Assembly: GCF_900324485.2 (NCBI RefSeq)
Contig: NW_022872910.1
Span: forward strand, 62,001 to 126,000
DNA from: Mastacembelus armatus
Lineage: Eukaryota > Chordata > Actinopteri > Synbranchiformes > Mastacembelidae
Reading direction: 5' to 3'
Length of the DNA: 64,000 bases
Part shown: in pieces, positions 46,015 to 57,591 of the stretch
Layout of the letters: the number at the start of each line of letters is the position of its first letter
Position numbering within the stretch: the stretch's first letter is position 1
Translations under genes and position numbers: made by a program
Notes under the pieces: model-generated
What the model saw: only the letters and a program-made list of their open reading frames with translations
Database searches by the model: none
Told to the model about the DNA's origin: nothing

Positions 46015-48000
46015 CAAGTTGATGTGTATCTGTCCCATTCTTTGTTCACTCATTTACTTCATTGGCGAATTCTCAGAGTTTTTATCAACACTGGTACTCT
46101 GCTGTGACAGATTGTTAATTCTGGGAGATTTCAATATTCATATCTGCTGTGAAAACACAACCTTTAATCAAGTAATTTCTATGATTCCTTTAATTTGACA
46201 CAGTTAGTTACAAATCTTTCTCATATAAAAGGTCATACGCTTGATCCTGGTGTTTGCTTCTGGTTTTCACGTGAGCGACCTGGAGGTGTTAGAAGCTGGA
46301 TGTTCTGATCATAATTTTGTTCTATTTGAATCCTCACTGTCAGGTTCCACTTCCCCTCCCCCAGAGAGTCGAAATTTTACTCATACTATTAGGCTACTTC
46401 CTATCTAGACGTTGAGTCATGACACCTGGACTTTCAGTTTTTAGGTCGAAATGTTTCACCACTAATCCAAGTGGCTTCATCGGTCTAAGGAAAAGCTGGT
46501 ATGGAAACTCCAATTTATCTCCCAGGTTGGGTTCACTCCACCCCTAGTCCCATAGGCTCATTAGGTGGACTATGTAAATCAGGTCAGAGTCCTTAGACCC
46601 ACACTCCTGAGTTGGTTTCACTTCACGGCTGGTTTGAATAGGCTCCTTAGGTGAACAAAAGGAGTGAGCTCAGGGGAGGGCCATTAGGATCTAATGGTGG
46701 ATTCATGTGATCCATTTGATTCACCAACTGGCTGCAGAGTGTGTCCTCCCTGGGAAACATTAGCTCACCTAATGAGCCTATGGGACTAGGACTGGAGTGG
46801 AAACAACTTGGAAGATAAATTGGAGTTTCCATACCAGCTTTGCCTTAGACTGATGAAGCCACTTGGATTAATGGTGAAACGTTTTGACCTAAAAACTAAA
46901 AGTCCAGTTGTCATGACTCGGCCTCTAGATAACTTCACCTGGATGACTGACTCTCTCAAAATACAACTATGCTAACTAGGACTATGGATGCATCACAGCT
47001 GACGGAAGCTTTCGATACAACTGTTGCTGATATTCTGGATCAGGCAGCTCCACTCAAATCACTGAGATCTAGGAAAACAAAGAGATATCCAGCCTTGGTT
47101 CAATGATCACACCCACTGTGTCAAACAGCAATGCAGGAAATCAGAGCTTAAGTGGAAGAAAGACAAACTTAGGGTCTCATATGAAATGTTCAGTGAATCC
47201 TTAAAACACGTCCAAATTGCTGTTAACAATGCTAAATCAAATTATTTCTCAGAAATAATTGCTAAGAATGCCCATAGGCCTAAGGTCCTTATTTAATACA
47301 CTGACTCTGTTCTGAACCCTACCACAGTGGGCCACCCTATTGCAACACCTGAGTTCTGGAAAATTAATTGGATTTTTTTTTGTGGATAAAATTCAAGTTA
47401 TTAGAGCACATGTATCATGATCAGTTGTGGTTCATTCTGAAATCCTGTTGCCCTTTAGGTCTTTTAGCCATTTTGATTCCATTTCCTTCTTTCAGCTGCA
47501 AGATTTAGTTTCTTCGCTGAAACCTACAAATTCCAGTTAAATACAGAGTCGATTTTAAGGTTTTGCTGTTCGTTTATAAAGCTCTGCCCGGGCTAGTACC
47601 CCAGTATATTGCTGATCTCCTCAAACCACATTCTGAGTCTGGATCTCTTTGTTCCTGTAAACAGTTGCTGCTCTCTGTCCCACAGTCTCGTTTAAGACTA
47701 AGGGTGACAAAGCTTTTTCAGTTGCAGCTCCTACACAGTGGGATGCACTTCCAGTTGCCGTGAGATCCTCGTCCACATTGGACACTTTTAAATCTAGATT
47801 GAAGACTCATTTATTCTCCTTAGTCTATGGGAGTGTCTGAGAATACTGGATTACAAATATGTTTATGCTTTTACTTAATTATCTTTTTATTTTGCTTAAT
47901 TTATGTTCATAAACTGTACAGCACTTTGGAACAACACTTGTTGCTTGTAAATGTGCTTTATAAATAAATGTGAACTTGAACTTGAACTATCTCAATAAAT
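46015..48000 (+). mobile_element. LINE (L2/Rex1-like) between V27 and V28
   Basis: Plus-strand scraps of the endonuclease part (46100-46400) and of the C-terminal ORF2 (LPGLVPQYIADLLKPHSES, 47563-47763) lead to a 3' end at about 47985: CAGCACTTTGGAACAACACTTG, AATAAATG and repeated TTGAAC. The middle RT region is largely missing. It is interrupted by the inverted-repeat element at 46410-46923. A smaller remnant of the same insertion is at 11880-12590. Confidence 0.75.
46410..46923. mobile_element. 514-bp inverted-repeat (MITE-like) element
   Basis: Two arms of about 110 bp, 46411-46520 and 46813-46922, are inverse complements at roughly 90 percent: one starts GTTGAGTCATGACACCTGG, the other ends CCAGTTGTCATGACTCGGC. 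The element is flanked on both sides by TCTAGA (46404-46409 and 46924-46929), which may be a target-site duplication. No coding capacity. It lies inside LINE sequence. Class unknown. Confidence 0.7.
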
Positions 48001-48329
48001 TATCCCACAGAAACCAACAGAACTGGATGCAGGTGTTGCTGCAGCTGTTTATGAAGAATCTCATCGTTTTACAGAATCTGAAATGGTTCCAGAACTTAAC
48101 CATAGATGAGCTACTGGGTTTGACATGGTCTCTGAAAAGTTTCTGCACTGACGGACGGTTTTGATTCAGGATATGGAGAAAGTCAGTGTCAATACAAAGA
48201 ATCCAGACTGTGATGACAAACCACTGAAGTTTAACAGTGTGTGTCTCCCTCTGGTGGATGTTGTGGAGTATTGTGTTGTCTTTGCTCCAAAGGTTTTTGT
48301 ACAGAGTTTTGGTGTTTCCTGTCACTGTG

Positions 48330-48775
48330 GGCTGCAGAGCACAGTAGTACACAGCAGAGTCAGACAGCTGAAGCTTCTGGATCTTCAGAGGAGCTGATCT
48401 GGATGTGGAATCCAGTGTGGATGAAAATCTCTCCCTGTACTCGTCTGGTGTGTTGCCTTCATCCAGTTTATATCTGCTCAGGATGAACGTGGGGCTGTTG
48501 TTTCCATCCTGTTTGTACCAGTAGAGAGTTGGACTTGTTGAACTGCTGTTATACAGACAGCCAAGTGTTACTGCCTCTCCTTCAGTAGCAGTCACATCTC
48601 CTTCTGGCTGCAGCACGTTGTCTTTTTGTGCTCTGCATTCTGTAAAACACCAACAAACAGTGTCAGTGTGCTGTTAAAGAGTCATGTCAATGCTGGAATG
48701 ATATCAGAGAAACAGAGTTGTGTTCATACCAAGGCACATAGCAGCCAGCAACACTGAGATGAACAGAGGCGTCAT
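48330..48775 (-). CDS. TCR alpha/delta V segment V28 (family B)
   Basis: Leader exon 48730-48775; V exon 48330-48639 ECRAQKDNVLQPEGDVTATEG, CDR1 SSTSPTLY, CDR2 YKLDEGNTPDEYRERF, STLDSTSRSAPLKIQK, YYCALQP. Open frame, canonical Cys pair; RSS 48292-48329 consensus. 3' flank 48000-48240 shared with V2 and V8. Confidence 0.93.
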
Positions 48776-49726
48776 ATGTGCAGTGTTGAGGAACTGGGAG
48801 CTCCAGCCAGTATGAAGAAGGCTGTGATCTCTCTGTTTAGTCTTCATCAACACTAAGTTGGTGGATTAGAAGGAGGAGCCTGATCACAGTGACAGGGCTC
48901 ATTCACAGCCCTGTGTTATTCCCCTGCTGACAACTTTACTCTGAACACAGTTTGGACCAGTCTCCTTTCAGTGTCCAACTTGTCTTGTATGTGATCGTCA
49001 TTGGACATTTCAGCTGACCCGTTTCCTGTTTTACAGCTGCTGCACATTCCCGTTGGTCCCTGACATATAAAGCTGCTAATTGCTGGGAACCTGCTACGAC
49101 CCCTTTAATATCTTTTATCACAAATAGTACAAGCAAACTGAGAAGGAACATTTGACAAATGGGACTTTGTAAATTCTCTTCAGGATTTTTTCTCTTCAAT
49201 GTAAATATCATGTTTGGTCAAATCAAAGATGGTGGATTTGTTGTTGAAGCTTCAATCAAAAATGTTGAAACTTGATAAAAATCTTCAGCTGTGAAAGTTT
49301 GAATCTTTTGTTGTTTTGAGTTTTTCTGTGTATTTTGATGTCTGAACATATAAACTAGTGATGTCAGTGTGTTATTAGTTAATACTTTAGTGTGAATTTG
49401 GGCTGTAGTTCTCCATGTTTCCAAGGATGGTGAACAATGGAAGGAGCTCATTGTGGCCTAATGACCCACAGTGTATGAAGAGGATTAACTGAGTAAGTCA
49501 GAGTCTGTTTATTTGTTTTCACGGTTTCTTGTGTCTGAAGCATCAACAGTTGGTTTGTCATTGATGTGGATTTGCTGCTGATGTGAATCCTCCCCCAGTG
49601 TTTCATTAGCAGCTGTGACCACAGGGACTCTGATCAAACAGGAATGAGCAGAATAAATCTGATATGAAGCTGTGGTTTGAATCCCACTTCCCTCCTCTTT
49701 GAAGAGTAGTCAGATATCTGTGTTCA
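48776..49726. other. B-C intergenic block, copy 5
   Basis: Full-length copy; minus-strand frames 48936-49211 and 49218-49451 open. No further feature. Confidence 0.5.
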
Positions 49727-49765
49727 GGTTTTTGTACAGACTCTTCTACACTTTGTATCACTGTG

Positions 49766-50291
49766 TTTCTAGAGCACAGTAGTAGAGAGCTGTGTCTGCC
49801 AGGGTTAGACTCTTTATGGTCAGTTCAGTTGATGCATCTGATGTTTGGGATTTATATCGATTATCAGGAATATATTGACTAGCACTCAGTGATTTTGCTC
49901 CTTTCCTGAGTATAAACTGAGGAGCTTCCAGGTCTGAATGATGTTTGTACCAGTAAAGATAAACATAAGTTTCATCTGTTTGATAGCGACATGTGAGTTT
50001 GACAGATTCTCCTTCTCTTCCAGTGACTTCATCTTCTACAGGAGAGATTGTGTCTCCAGCTGTTAGTCCTGGAAAAAGTAGAGAAAATGAAGCCATTAGA
50101 CGAACATTGTCCACGAGGCTGAGAGGAGAAGACAGTGGAAAATGTCAGTGTACAGTGTTACTCTGTGGACACAAACTGTTGACCAGGACTTCCTGCCAAA
50201 GACAAATTCATTGCGAGGTTGAATGAGACGCCTGTTTGTGGTCAAACTCACCTATGAAGTGAGATAAAAAGAGAAAGAAGTAAAGCAACAT
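49766..50291 (-). CDS. TCR alpha/delta V segment V29 (family C)
   Basis: Leader exon 50252-50291; V exon 49766-50068 GLTAGDTISPVEDEVTG, CDR1 QTDETYVYLY, CDR2 KGAKSLSASQY, DNRYKSQTSDAS, YYCALET. Open frame, canonical Cys pair; RSS 49727-49765 with 23-bp spacer. Frameworks nearly identical to V22; the difference is concentrated in CDR1. Confidence 0.93.
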
Positions 50292-51514
50292 GTCTTTGGA
50301 GTTGTTGAAGTCAGACAGCAGATGAACAGTGTTCTTCCACTGCAGTAGAATGAAACAACTAAACAGTGTCTGCTGCACAGCTCGTCTCCTCAGCATCAAG
50401 CTGATTGGGCTTTGACTTCCTGCAACATTTCTGCTCTGGAGACAGAAATAATCTCATTGGTTGGATTCCAGTGGGCGTGGCCAGGTACTAACCTTTTCAG
50501 TTTCTGTGTCTGACAAAATTCAGTTCATCCAGTGAGATTATTTCTGCAGCTAGAGCAGCTCTACCTCAGAGAAACATTTACTGAGTGTCCAGTTTCACTT
50601 CTTCCACCATTGTTAGACCAAAGCAGGTCACACTAGAACAAAGTCTGTTTCCATGATGATATTGTGTTTTCTCTGGGAACTTGGGGACATTTTACTGCTC
50701 ATTTGAATTTATGGAAATGTTAAGATGTTAAGAATCCTCAGTATTTTGTGGAGAATCTGATATCAACAGAATTGAGACTTAACTCTCTGTTCTGTGTATT
50801 TTATTGTCTTTGTGAAGAGGTCAGCAGTCGGATACAGTGTGAGACAGCCTGCCAGACTTTGACACCCAACAAAGCCCATAATGAGGTTGATATAATATGA
50901 TCTGGATGGATGCACATACTGTCAGAACCAGTTTGGACTTGTCTTTGTCCCTGAGAACATACAATGGACAAAATGACTGTGCTCAGTAAGTTCTGAGTCG
51001 AGGTGTTCTAGACAAAGAGGACCTAGTCTACCCTGTGGTACACCAAAATAAAACGTGAAAACGCCTGAGAAACAGAAAATGCTTTTATGGCGATACAAAC
51101 AGAACAAATCAAGACTCAAATCTATGAAGTCAGCTGATTCATGGAGACATTTGAATCACATCGTATGATCTGTCAATAGTGATGTGAAATTTACCTGTAA
51201 ATATATTGACACCTGATTACTTATGACAGCATCGTATTTTTATGATACTGACATTGTTTCACATTTAGTGACACGTTTATAATGAAACTAAGGAGAAAGA
51301 AGAGATGTTTACATTCATTTATGGTGTTTCTCCTGTAAAAGAGGTCCCACAATATCTGTTATAATCAGAGTTGTAGGAAACTACTTTCCTTCATTTTGTG
51401 TTTTTGTCAGCAGTGCAGAGAATCAAGACTGTGTAATGACAAACCACTGAAGTTTAACAGTGTGTGTCTCCCTCTGGTGGATGTTGTGGAGTATTGTGTT
51501 GTCTTTGCGCCAAA
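50292..51514. other. C 5' block, copy 3
   Basis: Third copy of the roughly 1-kb block (see 20603-21830), leading here to V30. No gene seen. Confidence 0.5.
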
Positions 51515-51552
51515 GGTTTTTGTACAGAGTTTTGGTGTTTCCTGTCACTGTG

Positions 51553-51999
51553 GGCTGCAGAGCACAGTAGTACACAGCAGAGTCAGACACTGCAGCAGAG
51601 GAGATCTGCAGATGAAACTCCTTTGTTTTCTTGTCATGTCTCATAGACCTTCTCCCTGTGGTCTCTGAATATTCTGTGATTAGCAGCTGTGGAGATGAAA
51701 TGGACTTCTGGTGATACCAGTATACAGAGTCCACAGAGCCTGAATAGTTGCAGGAGAGAGTCACAGTGTCTCCTTCCAAAGTCGTCATTTCGTCTTTAAA
51801 AGGTGTCAGTAAATCCTCAGAGGATCCTGAGAAGAACAAAAATATGTTTCATCATGAAACTTAGATTTCTTGAAGCTGAACACACTGTTAGAAAACTGTT
51901 CAGGAATGTTTCTGTATCTTCACCACTTTCTCCAGTTAGAGTTGACTTACCAGTATGAAAGGAGACCATCAGCATCCAAATGAAAAGCAGCAGCATCAT
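51553..51999 (-). CDS. TCR alpha/delta V segment V30 (family F)
   Basis: Leader exon 51951-51999 (MMLLLFIWMLMVSFHT + 1 base); V exon 51553-51826 GSSEDLLTPFKDEMTTLEG, VTLSCNYSGSVDSVYWYHQ, EYSETTGRRSM, YYCALQP. Both canonical Cys; open frame; RSS 51515-51552 consensus. Sister of V4, but its 3' flank is the C 5' block (V29 side) whereas V4's is the C/E leader region at 3.85-4.05 kb. Confidence 0.92.
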
Positions 52000-52429
52000 T
52001 TTCACTTGGACTGAATGAACAACAGAGAGAAGACAGCAGCTCTTCAGTTCCAAAATGAAGCCTTTCATATTCAGTTGTGTAGCTCCTCCTCTTGCTGTGC
52101 TCTGTTTCCATTCAGGCTGATGGAAGCTTTAGAAATGACAGTGATGCTGCAGCCTCATCATCCAAGAAGCTCAGACTGTGTATCAACAGTCATTTAACCA
52201 AACGTTATCATGACGGTCTGTAGTGCTCTGCTCCTGTCCTCTGTCATGTGACGTTCATCGGTTGGGGTGAGTGGATAGAGCAGAGAGAAGAACAGCAATA
52301 ATAAACAACAAATAGACACATCAGTGATATTCAGGTCCAGGACCAGGGACACCTGCAGAAGGTACAGAGAGAGAGGGAGAGAGCAGAGCACAAGGTTAGC
52401 GACATTCAATGGTGAAATATACATGTGAG

Positions 52430-55125
52430 GTGGTGAATAGAACCAGGCTGCATCATGCCTATAGCAGCATGACTAAGGGATGGTTCAGGGTTACCAGAAC
52501 CAACTATAAGCTTTGTCAAAAAGGAAGGTTTTATGTATAGCCTTAAAAGTACAGAGAGTGTCTGCCTCCTGAACCCAGACTGGGAGCTGGTTCTACAGGA
52601 GAGGAGCTTGATAGCTAAAGGCTCTGCCTCCCATTCTGCTTTTGGAAACTCTGGGAACCACAAGGAGACCTGCACTCTGAGAGCAAAGTGCTCTATTGGG
52701 ATAATATGGTACTATGAGGTCTTTAAGGTATGAAGGAGCTTGATCATGAAGGGATTTGTATGTGAGGAGAAGGATTTTAAATTCTATTCTGTATTTTACA
52801 GGGAGCCAATGAAGTGAAGCTAATATAGGAGAAATATGACCTCTCTTGCTAGTTCCTGTCAGGACTCTGGCTGCAGCATTCTGGATTAACTGGAGGCTTT
52901 TTATGGAGATACTGGGACAGCCAGATAGTAATGAGTTACAGTAATCTAGCCTTGAGGTAACAAATGCATGGACTAGTTTTTCTGCATCATTTTGAGACAG
53001 GATGTTCCTAATTTTGGCAATGTTGCGCAGGTGAAAGAAGGCAGTTCTAGAGATTTCTTTTGTGTGAATTAAAGAACATGTCCTGGTCAAAAATAACTCC
53101 AAGGTTTTTCACAGTAGTGCTGGAGGCCAGGGCTATGTTATCTAAAGTAGCTATAATTTTAGAAAAGTTATTTCTGAGGTTTTTAGGCCCAAATGCAATG
53201 ACTTCTGTTTTCTCTGAATTTAAAAGTAGAAAGTTACTGGTCATCCAGGCCTTTATGTCAGTTAGACACCCTTAAAGTCTGGTTAACTGGTTTGTGTTAA
53301 CAGGTTTAATAGACAGATACAACTGAGTGTCATCTGCATAGCAGTGGTAATTAATAGAGTGCTTCCTAATTACATAGTCCAAAGGATGCATGTATAGGAT
53401 GAACAGAATCTGAACCTTGTGGAACTCCATACTCCATACACCAACTTTTGTTCATGTGGAAGGTTCATCGTGGACATGAACAAATTGGAATCTGTCCGAT
53501 AAATAGGATTGGAACCATTTTAATGCTGTTCCTCTGATACCAGTCACATGCTCCAGTCTCTGTAATAAAATGTTGTGGTCAATAGTGTTGAATGCAGCAC
53601 TGAGGTCTAGAAAGACAAGTATAGAAACAAGTCCATTATCTGAAGCTAAGAGAAGATCGTTGGTAACTTTTAACAGTGCTGTTTCTGTACTATGATGTGC
53701 TCTAAATCCTGATTGAAAATCTTTGAATAGTTCATTCCTGTGTAAGTGGACTGATAGCTGCTTAGCAACAGCTTTTTCTAGGATTTTAGAAATAAATGGC
53801 AGGTTGGATATTGGTCTATAATTAGCCAAGACTCCTGGATCAAGACTAGGCTTTCTGAGTAAGGGTTTGATTACTGCAGTCTTAAAGGCCTGTGGTACGT
53901 AGCCTGATACTAGAGATAAATTTACCAAGTCCAATAAAGATGAGTTCATTAATGGCAGGGTGTCTTTAAGCAGACTAGTCGGGATGGGGTCTAAGAGACA
54001 CATTGATGATTTAGATGAAGCAACTACTGATGTAAATTCAGAGAGATCTATGGGAGAGAAGCAGTCTAAACATAACTGAGGTCCTACAGATGATTCAAGA
54101 GCTACTGTAGTAGAAGATTCATTTATTGCAGGTATAGGAAGCATCTGCTGAATTTTATCTCTAATAGTTGTGATTTTATTTGTAAAGAAACTCATAAATT
54201 CATCACTGCTGAGAGCTAAGGGAACACTGGGCTCAACAGAGCTGTGACTTTTTGTCAGCCTGGCTACAGTGCTGAAAAGAAACCTGGGATTGTTCTTATT
54301 TTCCTCTATTAGTGATGAATAGTATGCAGTTCTGGCTTTACGGAGAGCTTTTTTATATGTTAGTAGACTGTTTTTCCAGGCTAGATAAAATTCCTGTAAA
54401 TTTTGGAACGCCACTTCCTTTCCAGCCTTCGTGATGCCTGCTTTAAGGTACGAACATGTAAATTATACCATGGGGCTAGTCTTCTCTGATTCACTAACTT
54501 CTTTTTCAGAGGGGCCACAGAATCAAGCGTTTCACACAGTGAGGTTACAGTGCTGTCAACAATATGATCAATTTGGTAGGGAGTGGGATTGAAGCAGCTG
54601 CCCTCCACTATGTTTATACTTGGCATAGATGTAAATAAAGATGGAATCATTTTCTTACATTTATTAACAGCGTTGTCGGATAAACATCTGCTGTAGTGGA
54701 ATTTTCTTCCAAACGCTGCATGATCCATCATTTTAAATTCAAAAGTTATTAAGATCTGACAAAACAGGATTTGGGGAAAAACTATTAGATGTTCAATTCC
54801 GATGCCATAGGTCAGAACAAGATCAAGGGTGTGATTGAAACAGTGGGTGGGTTTATTAACATTTTGAGTGAAACCAGTTGAATCTAATATAGAATTAAAT
54901 GCAATGCTGAGGCTGTTATTTTCAACATCTACATGAATGTTAAAATCTCCCACTATAATGACTTTATCTGAACTAAGCACTAAATCAGACAGGAAGTCTG
55001 GGAATTCAGTTAAAAACTCTGAGTAAGGGACAGGTGGACGGTCCACAATGACAAGTAGAACTGGTTTTTGTGTTTTCCAGTTGGATGTGAGAGACTCAGA
55101 GTGAGGCTCTCAAATGAGTTATAAC
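52430..55125 (-). mobile_element. L2/CR1-group LINE, copy 2
   Basis: Same element as 6250-8735, here with a longer 3' part (52593-53102: HLRNIAKIRNIL, NAAARVLTGTSKRGHISPILASLHWLPVKYRIEFKILLL in pieces). Frames 54381-55046 (endonuclease end, GDFNIHVDVENN), 53452-54414 ([19 protein letters not shown]) and 53047-53244. At least two frame breaks not present in copy 1. 52190-52430 between V30's promoter and the LINE has no recognised feature. Confidence 0.85.
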
Positions 55126-55452
55126 TGTTCTGAGGATGAAAGTTTAATAATAAATTTGTATGTAAATGTAATTAGTTAAGTTCACCTGTGTTTAATTGTT
55201 CTGTTCCATATCCTGCCTTTGTGTTGGCTCTGTCCATTCTCACCTGTTTCCTGTTCAGACAATCATCCAGCTTGTACTTAGGTCACTCACCAGGGTTGAC
55301 TGATTGTCTGATCTCCTGTGGATCTGCTCAGTGCTCTTTGTTCTTGGCTCCTGTGTTTTTGGTTATTTTGGTCTTGTCAAAGTTCAGGTGATGAATCAGT
55401 CGTCTCCTGCGTTTGGATCCATTGCCTCCTTCTACGTCTTTGTCATCTGTAT
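55126..55452. other. Spacer matching 8736-9060
   Basis: Collinear with the sequence 3' of the copy-1 LINE; no feature recognised. Ends at CTGTATT, where the 3.6-kb LINE is inserted. Confidence 0.5.
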
Positions 55453-55766
55453 TAATAATAATAATAATACATTTTATTTCATGGCGCCTTTCAAACTCTC
55501 AAGGTCACCTTACAGAGAGAAAAAGGAAGCATACTGCATGAAATACATAGAGTGCATTAAAACAACAATAACAACAATGCATAAACAGAGGGCCAGAATG
55601 TAAAGGCAAAAGTGCAGAGCATCCAGGAAGTGGGCGATGTACAGCAAGAGCAAATTGAAACACAGAAACCCAGATGACAGAACAACAAATATGAAACAAT
55701 ATGAGACAATATGAAATAGGCAGAGGGTGGTAGAACATCACGGGCTGCTTTGAGAAATTAAGAGAG

Positions 55767-57525
55767 TTAGGTGGAAAACGCTATACGGAACAGATACGTT
55801 TTGAGTGATGATTGAGATAATGATTTAAAAGTTGATAAGTCCGGAGACGACCGGATGCGATGAGGGAGAATGTTCCAAAGGCGGGGCGCAGTGTGGCTGA
55901 AGGATCTAGCGCCCATGGTGGCCAGGCGCACTGTAGGGGTGCAGAGGAGAGTGGAACTGGAGGAGCGGAGAGTACGAGGCGGAGAATAGATGTGAAGTAG
56001 ATCAGTGATGTATGGTGGGGCAATAGAGTGGAGGGCTTTGTAGGTGAGAAGGAGGATTTTATAGTTTATACGGAAGGACACAGGGAGCCAGTGAAGTTGT
56101 TTAAGGACAGGGGTAATATGATGTGAGAATGGAGTTCTGGTGATGATTCGGGCAGCAGAGTTCTGGACAAGTTGAAGTTTATGAAGTGATTTGAGAGGTA
56201 GACCAGTGAGGAGTGAGTTACAGTAATCCAAACGAGAGGTGACAAAGGCATTAACGAGTATGGCCATGCTATCGGTGGTGAGTGAAGAACGGATGCAGTT
56301 TATGTTACGGAGATGGGAGTAGGCCGACCGGGTAGTGGTATTGATATGCTGAGTGAAGGAGAGAGTACCGTCTAGGATGACACCCAGGCTTTTAAGGGGA
56401 GGGGAGGACAGTATTGTTGTCAATTAGAATGGAGAAGGTGCTGGTTTTAGAAAGGGTGGATCTGGTGCCCACGAGGAGAATTTCAGTTTTGTCGGGGTTG
56501 AGTTTCAAAAAGTTATGGGTGAACCAGGATTTGATATTATGTAAGCAGGTAAGGAGGGAGGGAGGGGGGAGCGTAGAAGATGGAGCAGCAGAGAGGTAGA
56601 GCTGGGTGTCGTTTGCATAACAGTGGAAATTGATGTTATGTTGCCTAAAGATATGTCCGAGAGGAAGGAGATAAATAATGAAGAGGAGGGGCCCCAGGAC
56701 AGAGCCCTGAGGCACGGCACAACTGACAGTAGAGGGCTGGTAGTGGAAATTCTGGAGGTGGACGGACAGGGTGCGGTCAGAGAGGTAGGAGGTGAACCAT
56801 GCGAGGACCGAGCCGGCTATGCCGATGGAAGCAAGGCGATGGAGGAGAATATTGTGTGAGATGGTGTCAAAAGCTGCAGTTAGGTCAAGGAGGATGAGGA
56901 TGGAGACAAGGCCAGAGTCTGCGGCTACTAGGAGGTCGTTGTTGATTTTGACCAGGGCAGTTTCAGTGCTGTGAAGATGGCGGAAACCAGATTGAAAGTG
57001 TTCGTATAGGCTATTGGCGGCAAGGTGGGTATGGACGTGGTGGTGGACAACTTTTTCAAGAATTTTAGAGAGGAACGGGAGATTGGAGATAGGGCGGAAG
57101 TTGTTAAGGTTCGCAGGATCGAGACCAGGTTTTTTTAGGATTGGTGTGAGGATGGCTGTTTTGAGTGATGGGGGTACGATACCAGAACTGAGGGAAGTGT
57201 GAATAATGTGGGTAACATGAGGAAGGAGAGAGGGGAGACAGAGCTTGATGAGGTTGGTTGGTAGGGGGTCAAGTTTGCAGGTTGAGGGTTTGGATTTGAG
57301 GATCAGGGAAGAGATAACCGTGGTGGGTGGAATGATAAAACTCGAAAGCAGGGAGGATACTGATAGACAGGGTAGGGTAGTGTCACAGATGGGGGGAAAT
57401 TGCTGGTGTATATTTTCGATTTTTGATGAGAAGAAATCCAGGAAGTTATTGCACAAGGTGGTGGAGAGTGAGGGGAAGAGAGGAGTATCGGGAGGGCCCA
57501 ATAAAGTGAATGTTAAGTAGCCCAA
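55767..57525 (-). pseudogene. LINE ORF2 remnant (reverse transcriptase, no endonuclease)
   Basis: Frame 56392-57525 has [58 protein letters not shown] and [11 protein letters not shown]; the catalytic YADD is YAND (56608-56619), which should abolish activity. It then shifts frame near 56400 into 55767-56423 ([22 protein letters not shown]). Only 66 bp separate it from ORF1, so the endonuclease domain and the RT N-terminus are deleted. The element cannot move by its own means. Confidence 0.8.
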
Positions 57526-57591
57526 AATGAGTGTTATGGAAAGGTGTAGAGTCCATGTATCTGGGGATGTAAGTTAGAACAGAGTGTTTGA

